A DNA stretch of 64,000 nt from the NCBI RefSeq assembly GCF_013386115.1, contig NZ_JACAOR010000005.1:660543-724542 (forward strand). Reading direction: 5' to 3'. The stretch's first letter is position 1, and the number at the start of each line of letters is the position of its first letter. Below are positions 25,323 through 34,363 of the stretch, piece after piece. Under the pieces are notes generated by a model, which saw nothing but the letters and a program-made list of their open reading frames with translations, had not been told where the DNA came from and ran no database searches. The stretch comes from Pseudomonas gingeri. Its GTDB lineage: Bacteria > Pseudomonadota > Gammaproteobacteria > Pseudomonadales > Pseudomonadaceae. The position numbers and the translations under genes were made by a program.

Positions 25323-27719
25323 TCAGAACTCATAGTCGACACTGGCCGTGAGCGTGCGCCCCGCCCCCGGAATCCCGTACAGCTGGAAGCCGTCGAGGGA
25401 GGCGCCGATCTGGCTGTAGTAGAAGGTGTTGAAGACGTTGTTGAGGTTCAGGTTGACCCGGGTCTGCGGGTTGAACTGGTACTGCGCCGCCAGGTTGTGC
25501 AGCCAGTAGCCGGGGGCCTTCTCGTTGTCCTTGACGTAGATCGCGTTGACCCCCGATGGACCGTTGGCGTAGCTGCTGTTGTTGTTCAGGCCACCGACGT
25601 ACTCGTTGTCGCTGTAGCGCCGGCGTCCGACATAGTTGGCGCCGTAGCTCAGGCTGAGGGCGTCGGTCACGGCATAGGTGGTCCACAGGTTGGCGGTCAG
25701 GTCCGGGACGTTCTTGGCCTCGGCGCCTTTGTTGGCGCCCTTGGTCTGCACGCTCTTGAGGGCGGAGAAGCCGCTGTAGGCGGTCCAGCGCGGGGTGATA
25801 TTGCCCTGCAGGCCGAGTTCCACGCCGTCGACCCGCTTGGCCGGCAAGGCCCGTACCGGCGCGGTTTCGCCGTCCTGGTACTCCCAGGAGTTTTCCAGTT
25901 CGGTACGGAAGATCGCCGCCGTGACATTCAACTGGTCATGGGCGATATCCCACTTGGTGCCGACCTCGTAGGTCTTCGACTTGGCCGGCGTGTAGTTGCT
26001 GGTGGTCGAGGCGCCGTAGATCTGGTTGTTGGTCGAGGCACCGACCGCCGAAGGCTCCGCGGCCTCGCTGTAGGAGGCATAGATGCTGCCATTGGGCAGT
26101 GGCTTGTAGACCACACCGGCACGCCCGCTCAGGGCGCCGTCGTCGCTCTTGATATCGGCCTGGCCGCGCTGGGTGGTCTGGGCGCGCCAGTTGTCGTAAC
26201 GCAGCGAGCCGAGGACCTGCCATTGCTCGGTCAGGGTCACGGTATCGCCGAAATAGACCCCGGCGTTGTCGATGATCGAGCGCGGATCGCCTTCGCCCTT
26301 GGTCACCCAGGTGCTGGCGAAGTCGTGCTGCGGGTCGGTCATGTTGAACAGCATGTCGCCGGTGGGGACTTCGGCGTTGCGCTTCAGGCCGCCGTAGGTC
26401 TCATGGTAGAGCTCGATGCCGCTGACCGCGGCATGGGAGAAGCTGCCGGTGTTGAAGCCGAAACTGAAGTCGGTCTGGTTGTCGAGGATGGTGTAGCGCT
26501 TCGATTGGCCGAAGTCGTCACCCCGCAGGATGCCGTAGGCGGTGTTGCCGTTGCTGGTATAGCCGGGATAGGCATTGACGGTCGAGCCCGGGACCTGGCT
26601 GATCGGAGCGACCCCGGTGTAGCCCAGGGTCGCACAACGGGGGCCGGTGCAGGTTTTCTGGCCGGAGGCGTTGGCGGCGAAGAACCGTGCCGGCGACAGT
26701 ACGCCAAAGTTGTCGGTGCGCTCCCAGCGGATCTGGTTCTTGAGCCTGGCATCGTTGTCGAAGTCGTGCTCGAGGCGGGCGGTCAGCGAGGTGGTTTCGG
26801 TCTGCTGGGTGTACAGGCTCGAATCGCCGTACCAGTTGGAGCGCTTGACGCCCGGCATGGTATCGCCGTTGGTCCCGCGCTGGATCGGCAGGCCGGTGTC
26901 CGGGGTGTTGTTGTCCTTCTGGTAGAACAGATCGACGAATACCCGGGTCTGGGTGCCCAGACCCAGGCCCAGGGAGGTGGCGATACCCCAGCGGTCGTAG
27001 TCGACATCGTCGCGGTCGGCCACGGCGTTGTAGTGGCGCATCAGGTTGATGCGCAAGGCGCTGGTATCGTTCAGCTCATGGTTGATATCGGCGGTCAGGC
27101 GTCGGTAGTTGTCGCTGCCGACCCCGGCCGAAACCTTGTTCGCATCACCCAGGTGGGCCTCCTTGCTGACCAGGTTGACGCTGCCGCCCACCGCCGAGAC
27201 CCCGGACTCGATGGCCCCGGTGCCCTTGAACACCTCGGCCTGCTGCAGGTTGAAGGTGTCGGTGCGGGTCGACATGCCGGCATCGCGCACGCCGTCCACG
27301 GTCAGGCTCTGCTCCGACGAAAAACCGCGGATCGAGAACAGGTCGCCCCAGCCGAGGTTGCCCTCGCCGGACATGAAGGTGATCCCCGGCACGTTACGCA
27401 ACACTTCCTGCAGGGTCTGGGCGTTCTGTTCCTTGAGCACCTGCTGCGGCACGATGGTGACGCTTTGCGGGGTATCGAGCAGCGGCTGGCTGAGCTTGGC
27501 CGAACTCGCCCGGTCGACCTTGAAGGGCGAGCTGTAGTCACCTTCGACCTTCAGGTCGGGCAGGGTCAGCGTACCCTGGGCCTCGGTCTCCTGGGCCAGT
27601 GCCTGGGGGCTCAGCGCGCCCATGGCCATCAGGCCGAAAACGGGGGCCAGCGTACGCGGCAAGGCCAGGGGTTGCAGGCGTGAAGGGGAGGACTGGGACA
27701 ACGATGGCATGCGCGACAA
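25323..27719 (-). CDS. piuA: TonB-dependent siderophore receptor (Fiu/PiuA-like)
   Basis: A 798-aa outer-membrane receptor with a signal peptide of about 42 residues (cut after ALAQ). A TonB-box-like segment (LPDLKVEG) leads to the plug domain (QSVTIVPQQVLKEQNAQTL, EVLRNVPGITF, SIRGF). A 22-strand barrel ends in VDYEF with the terminal phenylalanine. It heads the receptor-oxygenase-ABC block and faces a two-component system 187 bases away, a layout used by PfeRS and PirRS in P. aeruginosa. It is probably a catecholate receptor like PiuA. Confidence 0.9.
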   Translation of the reverse strand: MSRMPSLSQSSPSRLQPLALPRTLAPVFGLMAMGALSPQALAQETEAQGTLTLPDLKVEGDYSSPFKVDRASSAKLSQPLLDTPQSVTIVPQQVLKEQNAQTLQEVLRNVPGITFMSGEGNLGWGDLFSIRGFSSEQSLTVDGVRDAGMSTRTDTFNLQQAEVFKGTGAIESGVSAVGGSVNLVSKEAHLGDANKVSAGVGSDNYRRLTADINHELNDTSALRINLMRHYNAVADRDDVDYDRWGIATSLGLGLGTQTRVFVDLFYQKDNNTPDTGLPIQRGTNGDTMPGVKRSNWYGDSSLYTQQTETTSLTARLEHDFDNDARLKNQIRWERTDNFGVLSPARFFAANASGQKTCTGPRCATLGYTGVAPISQVPGSTVNAYPGYTSNGNTAYGILRGDDFGQSKRYTILDNQTDFSFGFNTGSFSHAAVSGIELYHETYGGLKRNAEVPTGDMLFNMTDPQHDFASTWVTKGEGDPRSIIDNAGVYFGDTVTLTEQWQVLGSLRYDNWRAQTTQRGQADIKSDDGALSGRAGVVYKPLPNGSIYASYSEAAEPSAVGASTNNQIYGASTTSNYTPAKSKTYEVGTKWDIAHDQLNVTAAIFRTELENSWEYQDGETAPVRALPAKRVDGVELGLQGNITPRWTAYSGFSALKSVQTKGANKGAEAKNVPDLTANLWTTYAVTDALSLSYGANYVGRRRYSDNEYVGGLNNNSSYANGPSGVNAIYVKDNEKAPGYWLHNLAAQYQFNPQTRVNLNLNNVFNTFYYSQIGASLDGFQLYGIPGAGRTLTASVDYEF

Positions 27720-27727
27720 CCTATGCT

Positions 27728-27750
27728 AAATTGAAATCAATCTTATTTAG
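27728..27750 (-). promoter_or_regulatory. Weak Fur-box-like dyad upstream of the receptor
   Basis: On the minus strand TAAATAAGATTGATTTCAAT, continuing TTA, has TAAAT/ATTTA ends and fits the 19-base Fur consensus at only about nine positions. It lies within 35 bases of the receptor start. AT-rich composition and the gene's role make it plausible. Confidence 0.3.
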
Positions 27751-27906
27751 ATTCGGTAGTCTAAAGAGCCGGGTTCGCCGGGCGGCGCGTGCTTTGTATT
27801 GGAATCGCATACAAGCGCACCTCAACACATTCCATTACATTTCACTCCGACACGCCGCGAGCTTTCGGCTATCTCCTAGTTTTTTTTCGGATGCTGACTT
27901 TCTTCC

Positions 27907-28617
27907 ATGACCAAGCCAGATCACCTGTTGATCGTCGATGACGATCCGGAAATCCGTCAGTTGCTGTCCGAGTACCTGAGCAACGCCGGCTACCAGACCT
28001 CCACCGCCTGTGACGGCAAGGAAATGCGTCGCCGCCTCGAACTGAATGTCATCGACCTGATCGTCCTCGACCTGATGCTGCCGGGCGAGGACGGGCTGAG
28101 CCTGTGTCGTGAGCTGCGGGTGACCTCCAATACCCCGGTGATCATGCTGACCGCCCGCGGCACCCTGGTGGACCGCATCCTCGGCCTGGAGTTGGGCGCC
28201 GACGATTACCTGCCCAAGCCGTTCGATCCCCGTGAGCTGCTGGTACGTATCAAGGTGGTGTTGCGCCGCGCCCAGAGTTTCCCCGAGCGGGCGCGGATCG
28301 ACGATGTCCCGACCATCCGCTTCGCCGGTTGGCAGCTCGATACCCGGGCCCGCCAGGTATTGTCCCCGCAAGGTCTGGTGATCAGCCTGGGCAACTCGGA
28401 TTTCCGCGTCCTGCGCCTGTTGCTGCAGCACCCCAACCGTCCGCTCAGCCGCGACTTCCTGCTCAACCATGTGTTTGACAAGGACAGCACGCCGTTCGAC
28501 CGCTCCATCGATGTCTGCATCAGCCGCCTGCGCCAGCAACTGGAGCCGGGCCTGATCAAGACGGTGCGCAATGAAGGCTATATGTTGACCGCCACCGATG
28601 TGGACCCGCAGTCGTGA
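27907..28617 (+). CDS. OmpR-family response regulator
   Basis: A 236-aa regulator with an N-terminal receiver (acidic residues 11-13, phospho-acceptor D55 in LIVLDLMLPG, K in YLPKPFDP) and a winged-helix domain at about 135-230 (SFDR-type recognition region, RNEGYMLT). The kinase gene overlaps its stop by four bases. Its position divergent from a siderophore receptor suggests it activates that receptor, as PfeR and PirR do; this is inference. Confidence 0.93.
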   Translation: MTKPDHLLIVDDDPEIRQLLSEYLSNAGYQTSTACDGKEMRRRLELNVIDLIVLDLMLPGEDGLSLCRELRVTSNTPVIMLTARGTLVDRILGLELGADDYLPKPFDPRELLVRIKVVLRRAQSFPERARIDDVPTIRFAGWQLDTRARQVLSPQGLVISLGNSDFRVLRLLLQHPNRPLSRDFLLNHVFDKDSTPFDRSIDVCISRLRQQLEPGLIKTVRNEGYMLTATDVDPQS

Positions 28618-30002
28618 GGTTATGGCCACGCTCGCTCTTTGGCCGGCTGGTGCTGATCCTGGTGACCGGCATGCTGGCGGCCCAGGTCGTGACCAGCAGC
28701 ATCTGGTACGACGTGCGCCACAGCCAGGTGCTGGAGATTCCCACCCGGCTGATCGCCACGCGCCTGGCGAATATCGTCCGGCTGTCCCATCTCGATCCGC
28801 AGCGCGTCGACACCCTGATCGGCCTGATCGACTCGCCGAACTTTCATCTGACCTTGAGTGATCAGGCCAGCGACCTGCCCGACGAACTGGAGGAAGCCGA
28901 CCAGGGCACCGAGCGTCTGTTGAACAAGGTCCTCTCGGAAAAAACCGGTTATACCCAGACCGCGCGCCTGTTGCAGTTATCCGTGCTGGACCAGCAGGGC
29001 CAGGTCGCGGGGTTGCCGACCCTGTTCGGCAGCAACCCGGCGGTCGGTCATTTCCTGATCGACCTGCGCCTGCCCGACGGGCGCTGGCTGATGGTCGATG
29101 CCAGCGAGGAGCAGGGCTGGACCAGTACCTCGCCAGTGAATGTGCTGTTCGATTACCTGATGCGTATCTACCTGCTGCGAGTCGTGGTGCTGGTGATCAT
29201 CGCGCTGCTGGCGGTACGCCTGGCGATTCGCCCCCTGAATGCCCTGGCCAGGGCGGCCGAGGCGCTGGGGCGGGATATCCAGCGCCCGCCACTGCCGCTG
29301 GACGGGCCGACCGAGGTGCGTCGGGCGGCCCAGGCCTTCAATGTCATGCAGCAACGGCTGATCGCCAATATCGCCGAGCGCACGCGCTTCCTGGCGGCGA
29401 TCTCCCACGACCTGCGTTCGCCCATCACCCGCCTGCGCCTGCGCACCGAGCTGCTGGAGGACAATCAGGTCAAGGAGCGTTTTCGCACGGACCTGGAAGA
29501 CATGGAGCATATGGTCTCCAGCACCCTGGATTTTGTCAGCAGCGGGGAAGTCAACGAGGAGCGGCAGAACATCGATATCAATGCACTGCTGCGCAGTTTG
29601 CAGGCGGACCTGCAGGATATCGGCGAGCCGGTCAGCGTCGAGGGCTGGGCGCAGCGGCCGTTGCCTGGCTATGCCCGCAGCCTCAAGCGCTGCGTGCAGA
29701 ACCTGCTGGAGAATGCGGTGCGTTATGGTCGCGAAGTGGTGGTGCGGGTGGAAGACCAGCCGCAGTTGCTGCGTATCGTCATCAGCGACCGTGGCCCGGG
29801 GGTTCCCGAGGCGCTGCTGGAGCAAGTGGTGGAGCCGTTCTACCGGGTCGAGGGCTCGCGCAATGCCGGGACCGGCGGTTATGGCCTGGGACTGAGCATC
29901 GCCCATACCATCGCGGCGGCCCATGGCGGCCGGATGACCCTGCGCAATCGCGAGGGCGGCGGGCTCGAGGTGGTGCTGGCGTTCGAACGACGCGAGGACT
30001 AG
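28614..30002 (+). CDS. Sensor histidine kinase (EnvZ-like)
   Basis: A 462-aa inner-membrane kinase that starts with GTG inside the stop of the response regulator. Two membrane helices (about 9-30 and 184-204) flank a periplasmic sensor of about 150 residues. A HAMP domain, the H-box with H265 (ISHDLRSPITRLRL), the N-box (NLLENAVRYG) and the G boxes (DRGPGVP, GTGGYGLGLSI) are all present. It should phosphorylate the upstream regulator. The signal is unknown. Confidence 0.93.
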   Translation: MRLWPRSLFGRLVLILVTGMLAAQVVTSSIWYDVRHSQVLEIPTRLIATRLANIVRLSHLDPQRVDTLIGLIDSPNFHLTLSDQASDLPDELEEADQGTERLLNKVLSEKTGYTQTARLLQLSVLDQQGQVAGLPTLFGSNPAVGHFLIDLRLPDGRWLMVDASEEQGWTSTSPVNVLFDYLMRIYLLRVVVLVIIALLAVRLAIRPLNALARAAEALGRDIQRPPLPLDGPTEVRRAAQAFNVMQQRLIANIAERTRFLAAISHDLRSPITRLRLRTELLEDNQVKERFRTDLEDMEHMVSSTLDFVSSGEVNEERQNIDINALLRSLQADLQDIGEPVSVEGWAQRPLPGYARSLKRCVQNLLENAVRYGREVVVRVEDQPQLLRIVISDRGPGVPEALLEQVVEPFYRVEGSRNAGTGGYGLGLSIAHTIAAAHGGRMTLRNREGGGLEVVLAFERRED

Positions 30003-30007
30003 CGGGG

Positions 30008-30043
30008 CGCTACAGGCAAATGCCGGGGCCTTGGCCTGTAGCG
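30008..30043 (+). terminator. Hairpin after the two-component system
   Basis: CGCTACAGGC at 30008-30017 pairs with GCCTGTAGCG at 30034-30043 across 16 bases, just after the kinase stop. No T tract follows, so it may be a transcript-end hairpin rather than a strong terminator. Confidence 0.45.
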
Positions 30044-30060
30044 GGCAGCGTCAGGCGGCT

Positions 30061-30267
30061 TCAGGCGCCGTGGCACTTCTTGAATTTCTTGCCGTTGCCG
30101 CAAGGGCAAGGGTCGTTGCGGCCCACGTCCTTCAATGCGTTGCGCACCGGCTCCTGGTGAGCGTGCCCGCAGTTCGGCCCGTGAACGTGGCCATGGTCGT
30201 GATCGTGGTGCGCGTGATCATGATCGTGATCGCAATCAGGGCCATGGACGTGAGGTTGCTGAGTCAT
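30061..30267 (-). CDS. Histidine-rich SEC-C motif protein
   Basis: A 68-aa protein in two parts. Residues 6-38 are almost all H, D, G and two cysteines ([19 protein letters not shown]), a strong metal-binding composition. The C-terminus is a complete SEC-C zinc motif ([18 protein letters not shown]), the same module found at the end of SecA. It is probably a cytoplasmic zinc- or nickel-handling or SecA-substrate adaptor protein; the function is not established. It lies seven bases downstream of the lipoprotein gene on the same strand, so the two are likely co-transcribed. Confidence 0.85.
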   Translation of the reverse strand: MTQQPHVHGPDCDHDHDHAHHDHDHGHVHGPNCGHAHQEPVRNALKDVGRNDPCPCGNGKKFKKCHGA

Positions 30268-30274
30268 GCTGGAA

Positions 30275-30799
30275 CTACTCCGAAATTAAATCGCCGGGAA
30301 TTATCTCGCCTTTGCGCTCCAGGTGCACGTCATAGCCGATGAATAATCCGGTTTTCAGCTCGCCCTCCAGGCGATAGGGGATCGGCTGGTCGGGTTTTTC
30401 CAGGCGCTTGGCCAGGGGCTTCATGTGCTGCCAGAGATTGGTTCGTATCGGCACGACGAAAAACGCCCGGCTGTTGGGCTCCACCGTCAGCCACTCGTCG
30501 GACTCACCTTCGGCGAGCAACCACTGATCCAGATAGATCCGATAGCGCAGTCCGCGCACGGTCAGGGTGTTGTCGTTGGGGTTGTCGACGCGAAAATGCA
30601 GCTTGAATTTCTGCTGCAGCAGCTTGGCCTTGACCAGTTCCACCCGCACCAGGTGCACTTCGGGGTCACGGGGGCCGGCATCGAGCCAGGACGCGCAACC
30701 GGACAGCGCCAGCAGCATTGCCAGGCCAAGCAGCACCGGGCCAAGCCTCGCTGGGTCAAGCTTCACTTGGCCAAGGGTACAGTGTGTCCGTGAGTACAT
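30275..30799 (-). CDS. LEA14/WHy-domain lipoprotein
   Basis: A 174-aa lipoprotein. From the ATG at 30799, which has GGGAGGA upstream, a signal peptide ends in a lipobox (LALSGC). The mature part is a single water-stress/hypersensitive-response (LEA-2) domain with [20 protein letters not shown] and a YRLEGEL end. It is anchored in the envelope, probably the outer membrane. Function is unknown. It heads a two-gene unit with the histidine-rich SEC-C gene. Confidence 0.85.
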   Translation of the reverse strand: MYSRTHCTLGQVKLDPARLGPVLLGLAMLLALSGCASWLDAGPRDPEVHLVRVELVKAKLLQQKFKLHFRVDNPNDNTLTVRGLRYRIYLDQWLLAEGESDEWLTVEPNSRAFFVVPIRTNLWQHMKPLAKRLEKPDQPIPYRLEGELKTGLFIGYDVHLERKGEIIPGDLISE

Positions 30800-30934
30800 A
30801 CATTCCTCCCGCCGAAAACTCAGTCTAGCAAGCCGGCGGGCCAAGCGTTGCCAGGTTGTGATGGCAAAACCACCTGGGCGATACTACCGGTCATTCGCGC
30901 AACGGAACCGAGCCCGGCGCACAGGAGTGTGGTC

Positions 30935-31438
30935 ATGAGTCTTTACGAGATTGTCTTCAGCGGCGAACTGGTCCCCGGTGCCCCGGTCGAGCAGGTCAGG
31001 AGCAACCTGGCGCGGCTGTTCCAGGCCGATGCCCAGCGCATCGAACTGCTGTTCTCCGGGCGCCGCCTGGTCCTGAAGAACAATCTCGATGCCGCTGCCG
31101 CCGAGAAGTACCGGGCGACCATCGAGCGCGCCGGTGCGGTGGTCTCGGTGCTCGAGATGCCGATGGAAGAGATCGAGATGACCGCCGCTCCCGAGCCGGT
31201 CGGGCGGGCCCGGGTAGTGCCGCGGGATGCCTACATGGCCGCCTTCAGCGAGGTCGATGCGCCGGATTATGCGATCGCCGAGGTCGGCAGCGATGTGCAG
31301 GACCCCAAGCCGGCGCCCGTTGCACCGGTCCTCGACCTGTCGGCGTTCAGCGTGGCGCCGGTGGGCAGCGACATGGGCCAGCTACCCGCGCCGCCTGCGG
31401 CAGCGGTGCCCGATACGTCGCACCTGAAGCTCAGCTGA
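30935..31438 (+). CDS. Hypothetical protein with a conserved N-terminal alpha/beta domain
   Basis: A 167-aa protein. The first 70 residues ([39 protein letters not shown]) form a compact domain that recurs in pseudomonad proteins of unknown role. The rest is low-complexity, rich in P, A, V and D, and is probably disordered. AGGAG sits about 10 bases before the ATG at 30935. It converges with the YchJ gene and overlaps it by eight bases at the stops. No signal peptide is visible. Confidence 0.75.
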   Translation: MSLYEIVFSGELVPGAPVEQVRSNLARLFQADAQRIELLFSGRRLVLKNNLDAAAAEKYRATIERAGAVVSVLEMPMEEIEMTAAPEPVGRARVVPRDAYMAAFSEVDAPDYAIAEVGSDVQDPKPAPVAPVLDLSAFSVAPVGSDMGQLPAPPAAAVPDTSHLKLS

Positions 31439-31907
31439 GCAGGTAGCTCGAACAGCACTTCTTGTATTTCTGCCCGCTGCCACAGGGGCAGGCGTCATTG
31501 CGTCCGGCCTTGAGCGGGACGGTCGGGTCGATGAAATACCAGCGGCCCGTGTTCTGCACGAAGGATGAGCGCTCGCGATGGCTGTGTTCGCCGCCGTTGT
31601 CATGCCAGCGCGCGGTAAAGGTCACGAAGGCGTGCTCGGGTTGGCCGCCGAAGACCTCCGAGCTTTCCACCTGCAGGCCCAGCCAGGTGCTTTGCGCGCT
31701 CCAGTCGGCAATGGACTGGCGATCCAGGCCGTTCTGCTGGCTGGGCAGGGTGGTCGCCACCAGGTAATCGACCAGGCCCAGCACGTAGGCGCTGTAGCGC
31801 GAGCGCATCAGCGCCTCGGCGCAGGGCGCGGGATGGCCCGCATGGTAGTGGCCGCAGCAGGCGTCCAGCAGGTTGCCGCTGCCACAGGGGCAAATGGATG
31901 TACTCAT
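31431..31907 (-). CDS. YchJ-family (UPF0225) protein with two SEC-C motifs
   Basis: A 158-aa cytoplasmic protein. Zinc-type SEC-C motifs are at both ends ([17 protein letters not shown] near 6 and [13 protein letters not shown] near 141). Between them is an NTF2-like domain ([21 protein letters not shown]), the standard YchJ architecture. The biochemical role is unknown. The gene follows the DUF6231-like gene by four bases and is probably co-transcribed with it. Confidence 0.92.
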   Translation of the reverse strand: MSTSICPCGSGNLLDACCGHYHAGHPAPCAEALMRSRYSAYVLGLVDYLVATTLPSQQNGLDRQSIADWSAQSTWLGLQVESSEVFGGQPEHAFVTFTARWHDNGGEHSHRERSSFVQNTGRWYFIDPTVPLKAGRNDACPCGSGQKYKKCCSSYLLS

Positions 31908-31911
31908 CGGA

Positions 31912-32409
31912 TTACCACCAGTACTTGCCGAAGTTTTCCGGGTTGGCCCAGAACTTGGCGTTGAGCCAGTCCGGCACCTGTTTGTATTCCCGCAGATCGT
32001 AGGTGAACAGCGTCAGTACCTGCTGGTCGCGCTGGAAACGCTCGCTGCTTTGCAGGGCCAGGGCAAAGAAGTCGCTGTCCTGCCAGCCACTGGCCGGCAT
32101 GTCCACCAGCACCGCGATGCGACTGGCGTTGAGGTTGCGAATGCCGCCCAGCAGTTCCCGGCCGGCGCGCTTGGGCAGGTGTTCGAGGCAATCGACCACC
32201 AGCGCGAGGTCGAAGCGCCGTGCCGCCAGGTCGGCCGGCAGGGCGCCGGGTTCGGCGAGGGCGACCTGGGTCTGCGGGTGCGCCGCCTGGAACGCCTCGA
32301 GCGCCGGAAAGCTGCCTGCGCCGACCAGCAGCAGGTTCTGCGGTGCATAGCGGTCCAGGAGGGCCGCCAGGGCTTGCTGCGGCGTGCGCGAAGAAATGCT
32401 CTCGGTCAT
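31912..32409 (-). CDS. DUF6231-like protein with a methyltransferase-like fold
   Basis: A 165-aa cytoplasmic protein. The pattern [16 protein letters not shown] then VALAEPG and [15 protein letters not shown] resembles a minimal Rossmann fold of SAM methyltransferases, although the glycine-rich loop is atypical (GAGSFP). The C-terminus ends in aromatic residues ([12 protein letters not shown]). I believe it belongs to the pseudomonad family DUF6231; that label is from memory. No known substrate. Confidence 0.75.
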   Translation of the reverse strand: MTESISSRTPQQALAALLDRYAPQNLLLVGAGSFPALEAFQAAHPQTQVALAEPGALPADLAARRFDLALVVDCLEHLPKRAGRELLGGIRNLNASRIAVLVDMPASGWQDSDFFALALQSSERFQRDQQVLTLFTYDLREYKQVPDWLNAKFWANPENFGKYWW

Positions 32410-32668
32410 CGAAAATCCTCAATCAGAACTGCAAAGACTAGCCTGCTCGAACGGCCCGGCCTAGAGCGCGGTTCCGGAAATCTCCAGGCGGGTCGCGCAG
32501 GCGCGCTGCAGGGGCGCGGTCGATGGCTCGACAACCGCTCTGGAGCGATGAATTTCGTCGAACTGGCGGGCAAGGCGACCGCTGGAGAATAATTTTCCGG
32601 GCCCACTGGCAAATTGCCCGTGCAAGCCGTTACTGTGCGCCCAAAGAATAATGTACCAAGGGGGGCGT

Positions 32669-32947
32669 ATGAAGGTGCTTTGGGGGTTGGGGAAGGTCCT
32701 GACGCTGCTGTTCTGGCTGGTGGTGCTGGTCAACCTGGTGAATCCGCTGGTCAGCCCGTTTCGTTTATTGGTGAATCTGGCCGGGAGCCTGCTGTTGCTG
32801 ACCCATCTGCTCGAGATACTGCTGTTCAACGGCAGCCTGCAAGATCGGCCACAGCCCTGGCGTGACCGGGCGCAGATCCTGCTGTTCGGTATGTTCCACC
32901 TGCAGATCCTGCCGTTGCCGGCTCGCGAGGAAGTCAGCCATGCGTAG
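32669..32947 (+). CDS. DUF1145-family membrane protein
   Basis: A 92-aa protein with two or three hydrophobic helices (LGKVLTLLFWLVVLVNLVN, FRLLVNLAGSLLLLTHLLEI, LLFGMFHLQIL). It matches the YhhL/DUF1145 family in length and in the LLFNGSLQ-type central loop. A GGGGGCG lies before the ATG at 32669. Its stop overlaps the start of the collagen-like gene by eight bases, so the two are translated together. Confidence 0.8.
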   Translation: MKVLWGLGKVLTLLFWLVVLVNLVNPLVSPFRLLVNLAGSLLLLTHLLEILLFNGSLQDRPQPWRDRAQILLFGMFHLQILPLPAREEVSHA

Positions 32948-33698
32948 TTTGTGTCTATTGGCGGCGCTGTGCAGCCCGCTGGCGTATGCCCAGGTCGTGA
33001 CCGTTGAAGCCAACTCCCTGGTACGCCTGCCGGGCAATACCAGTGTGTTGCAGCTGGAGCGCCTGGACGTGGCCGACCATGGTACGCTGCTGGTGCCGGC
33101 AAGTATCACCCGGTTGAGCGTGGGCGAACTGCACCTGGGGCGCGAGGCGCGCATCGCCATCGTGCCCAGCGAACAGAGTTTCGAACTCAGGGCCGGGCGC
33201 GCCGATCTCGGCAGCGGCAGCCAGATTACCGCGCGGGGAGCCCCGGGCAGCTACCAGAAGGCGCCGCTGCCAGGTCGCAACCTGAACCTGCGGATCGATG
33301 CCCTGAGCGGACCGTTGTTGTCGGTGGATGCCCGTGGAGGTACCGGCATTCCGGGTTATGTCGGGCTCGATGGCGCCAATGGCGAGGAGCCGGGTTGCAC
33401 CTGGGGCCAGGCCGGTCGCGGTGCCGATGGTGACAATGGCGGCGATGGCCGTCCGGGTGCGCCTGGGGCGCAGGTTCGGGTCGAACTGCCACGGGACTAC
33501 CCGGCCGAGCAGATCAAGGTCCAGGTCGAGGGCGGTGCCGGCGGCGCGGCAGGTGCGGCGGGACGTCCGGGTGCAGGCGGCAAGTCCAAGGGCTGCTTTA
33601 TCTACAAGACCGACGGTGGCAAGTCCGGGCGTCCTGGCCTGGCGGGTCAGCCGGGGCCCCAGGGCGAGCCGGGTAGTGTGACCATCCAGCGTCTTTGA
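32940..33698 (+). CDS. Secreted collagen-like protein
   Basis: A 252-aa exported protein. A short signal peptide (1-17, cut after AYA) leads to a beta-rich domain to about residue 130. Gly-x-y collagen-like stretches follow at about 133-180 (GLDGANGEEPG, GGDGRPGAPGAQ), 198-218 (GGAGGAAGAAGRPGAGG) and 226-246 (GRPGLAGQPGPQGEPG). Cysteines at 153 and 219 may pair. Bacterial collagen-like proteins form triple helices in surface structures; whether these short interrupted blocks do is unknown. It is translationally coupled to the DUF1145 gene. Confidence 0.8.
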   Translation: MRSLCLLAALCSPLAYAQVVTVEANSLVRLPGNTSVLQLERLDVADHGTLLVPASITRLSVGELHLGREARIAIVPSEQSFELRAGRADLGSGSQITARGAPGSYQKAPLPGRNLNLRIDALSGPLLSVDARGGTGIPGYVGLDGANGEEPGCTWGQAGRGADGDNGGDGRPGAPGAQVRVELPRDYPAEQIKVQVEGGAGGAAGAAGRPGAGGKSKGCFIYKTDGGKSGRPGLAGQPGPQGEPGSVTIQRL

Positions 33699-33718
33699 GC
33701 CGCTTCGACGACCATTCA

Positions 33719-33779
33719 CGGGCAAGCCCGTTCCTACAGTGATGAGTCGATCGTTCCCAGGCAGAGCGTGGGAACGATC
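33719..33779. repeat. Two adjacent REP units of different families
   Basis: A first-family unit (CGGGCAAGCCCGTTCCTAC, 33719-33737) is followed by a second-family palindrome (GATCGTTCCCAGGC with its inverse ending GGGAACGATC, 33749-33779). They lie between converging genes. Confidence 0.75.
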
Positions 33780-33800
33780 AGCATCAGGCGTTGGCTTTTC

Positions 33801-34265
33801 TCAGAAGGTCGGGCGCGCCGCGACGATCGCCACCAGCGCCAGGCCGATCAGCAGATTGATTCCCACCAGGCGGCGAATCCGCCCCAGCGCGGCGGCGCCT
33901 TCGGCCCACTGTTCGGCTTCCACCGCCTTGCGCAGTTCCGGCAGTTGCAATGACTGGATACGAAGAAACAGCGCCAGCATCACGATATACAGCCCCATCA
34001 TCACCTGCACATACCGCGGCGCGGTCTCGAACCCGCTGAAACGCAGCTGGATCAGGCCCACGCCGCTGATCGGCAGGATCACCACCGCCACCCAGACCCA
34101 GACGAAGAAGCGCTGAAACACCTGGACCCACAATTTCAGGCGGGCGGGGCCTTCAAGCGCGGCCATTGCCGCCGGACGCAGGATCATCCAGGCGAAGAAC
34201 ATGCCGCCGACCCAGATCAGGGCGGCCAGCAGATGCAGGGTATAGACGAGTGCAAAAGCGGTCAT
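33801..34265 (-). CDS. CopD-family membrane protein
   Basis: A 154-aa integral membrane protein with four helices. Family features are the N-terminal LHLLAALIWVGGMFFAW, with its histidine, and the late AAALGRIRRLVGINLLIG. The CopD name comes from copper-resistance proteins; this short stand-alone form is usually of unknown function. It is divergent from dinG. Confidence 0.85.
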   Translation of the reverse strand: MTAFALVYTLHLLAALIWVGGMFFAWMILRPAAMAALEGPARLKLWVQVFQRFFVWVWVAVVILPISGVGLIQLRFSGFETAPRYVQVMMGLYIVMLALFLRIQSLQLPELRKAVEAEQWAEGAAALGRIRRLVGINLLIGLALVAIVAARPTF

Positions 34266-34363
34266 TCGGGTACTCCGTTCGGCGCGGGATGAATTAGCGG
34301 GGTATGATAGCGGCCATTCGAACCACTGAAAATTTATCCAGCGTTTTTCGCGCCCGAAGACTC

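Noticed and set aside
24354..27683. An 1109-codon plus-strand ORF opposite the TonB receptor and its neighbour
   Set aside because: It is antisense to well-supported genes, has the V/G/D/Q-rich composition of high-GC shadow frames, and no recognisable domain.
27728..27750. A strong Fur box upstream of the siderophore receptor
   Set aside because: The match to the consensus is only about half, so it is kept as a weak candidate and not as a firm site.
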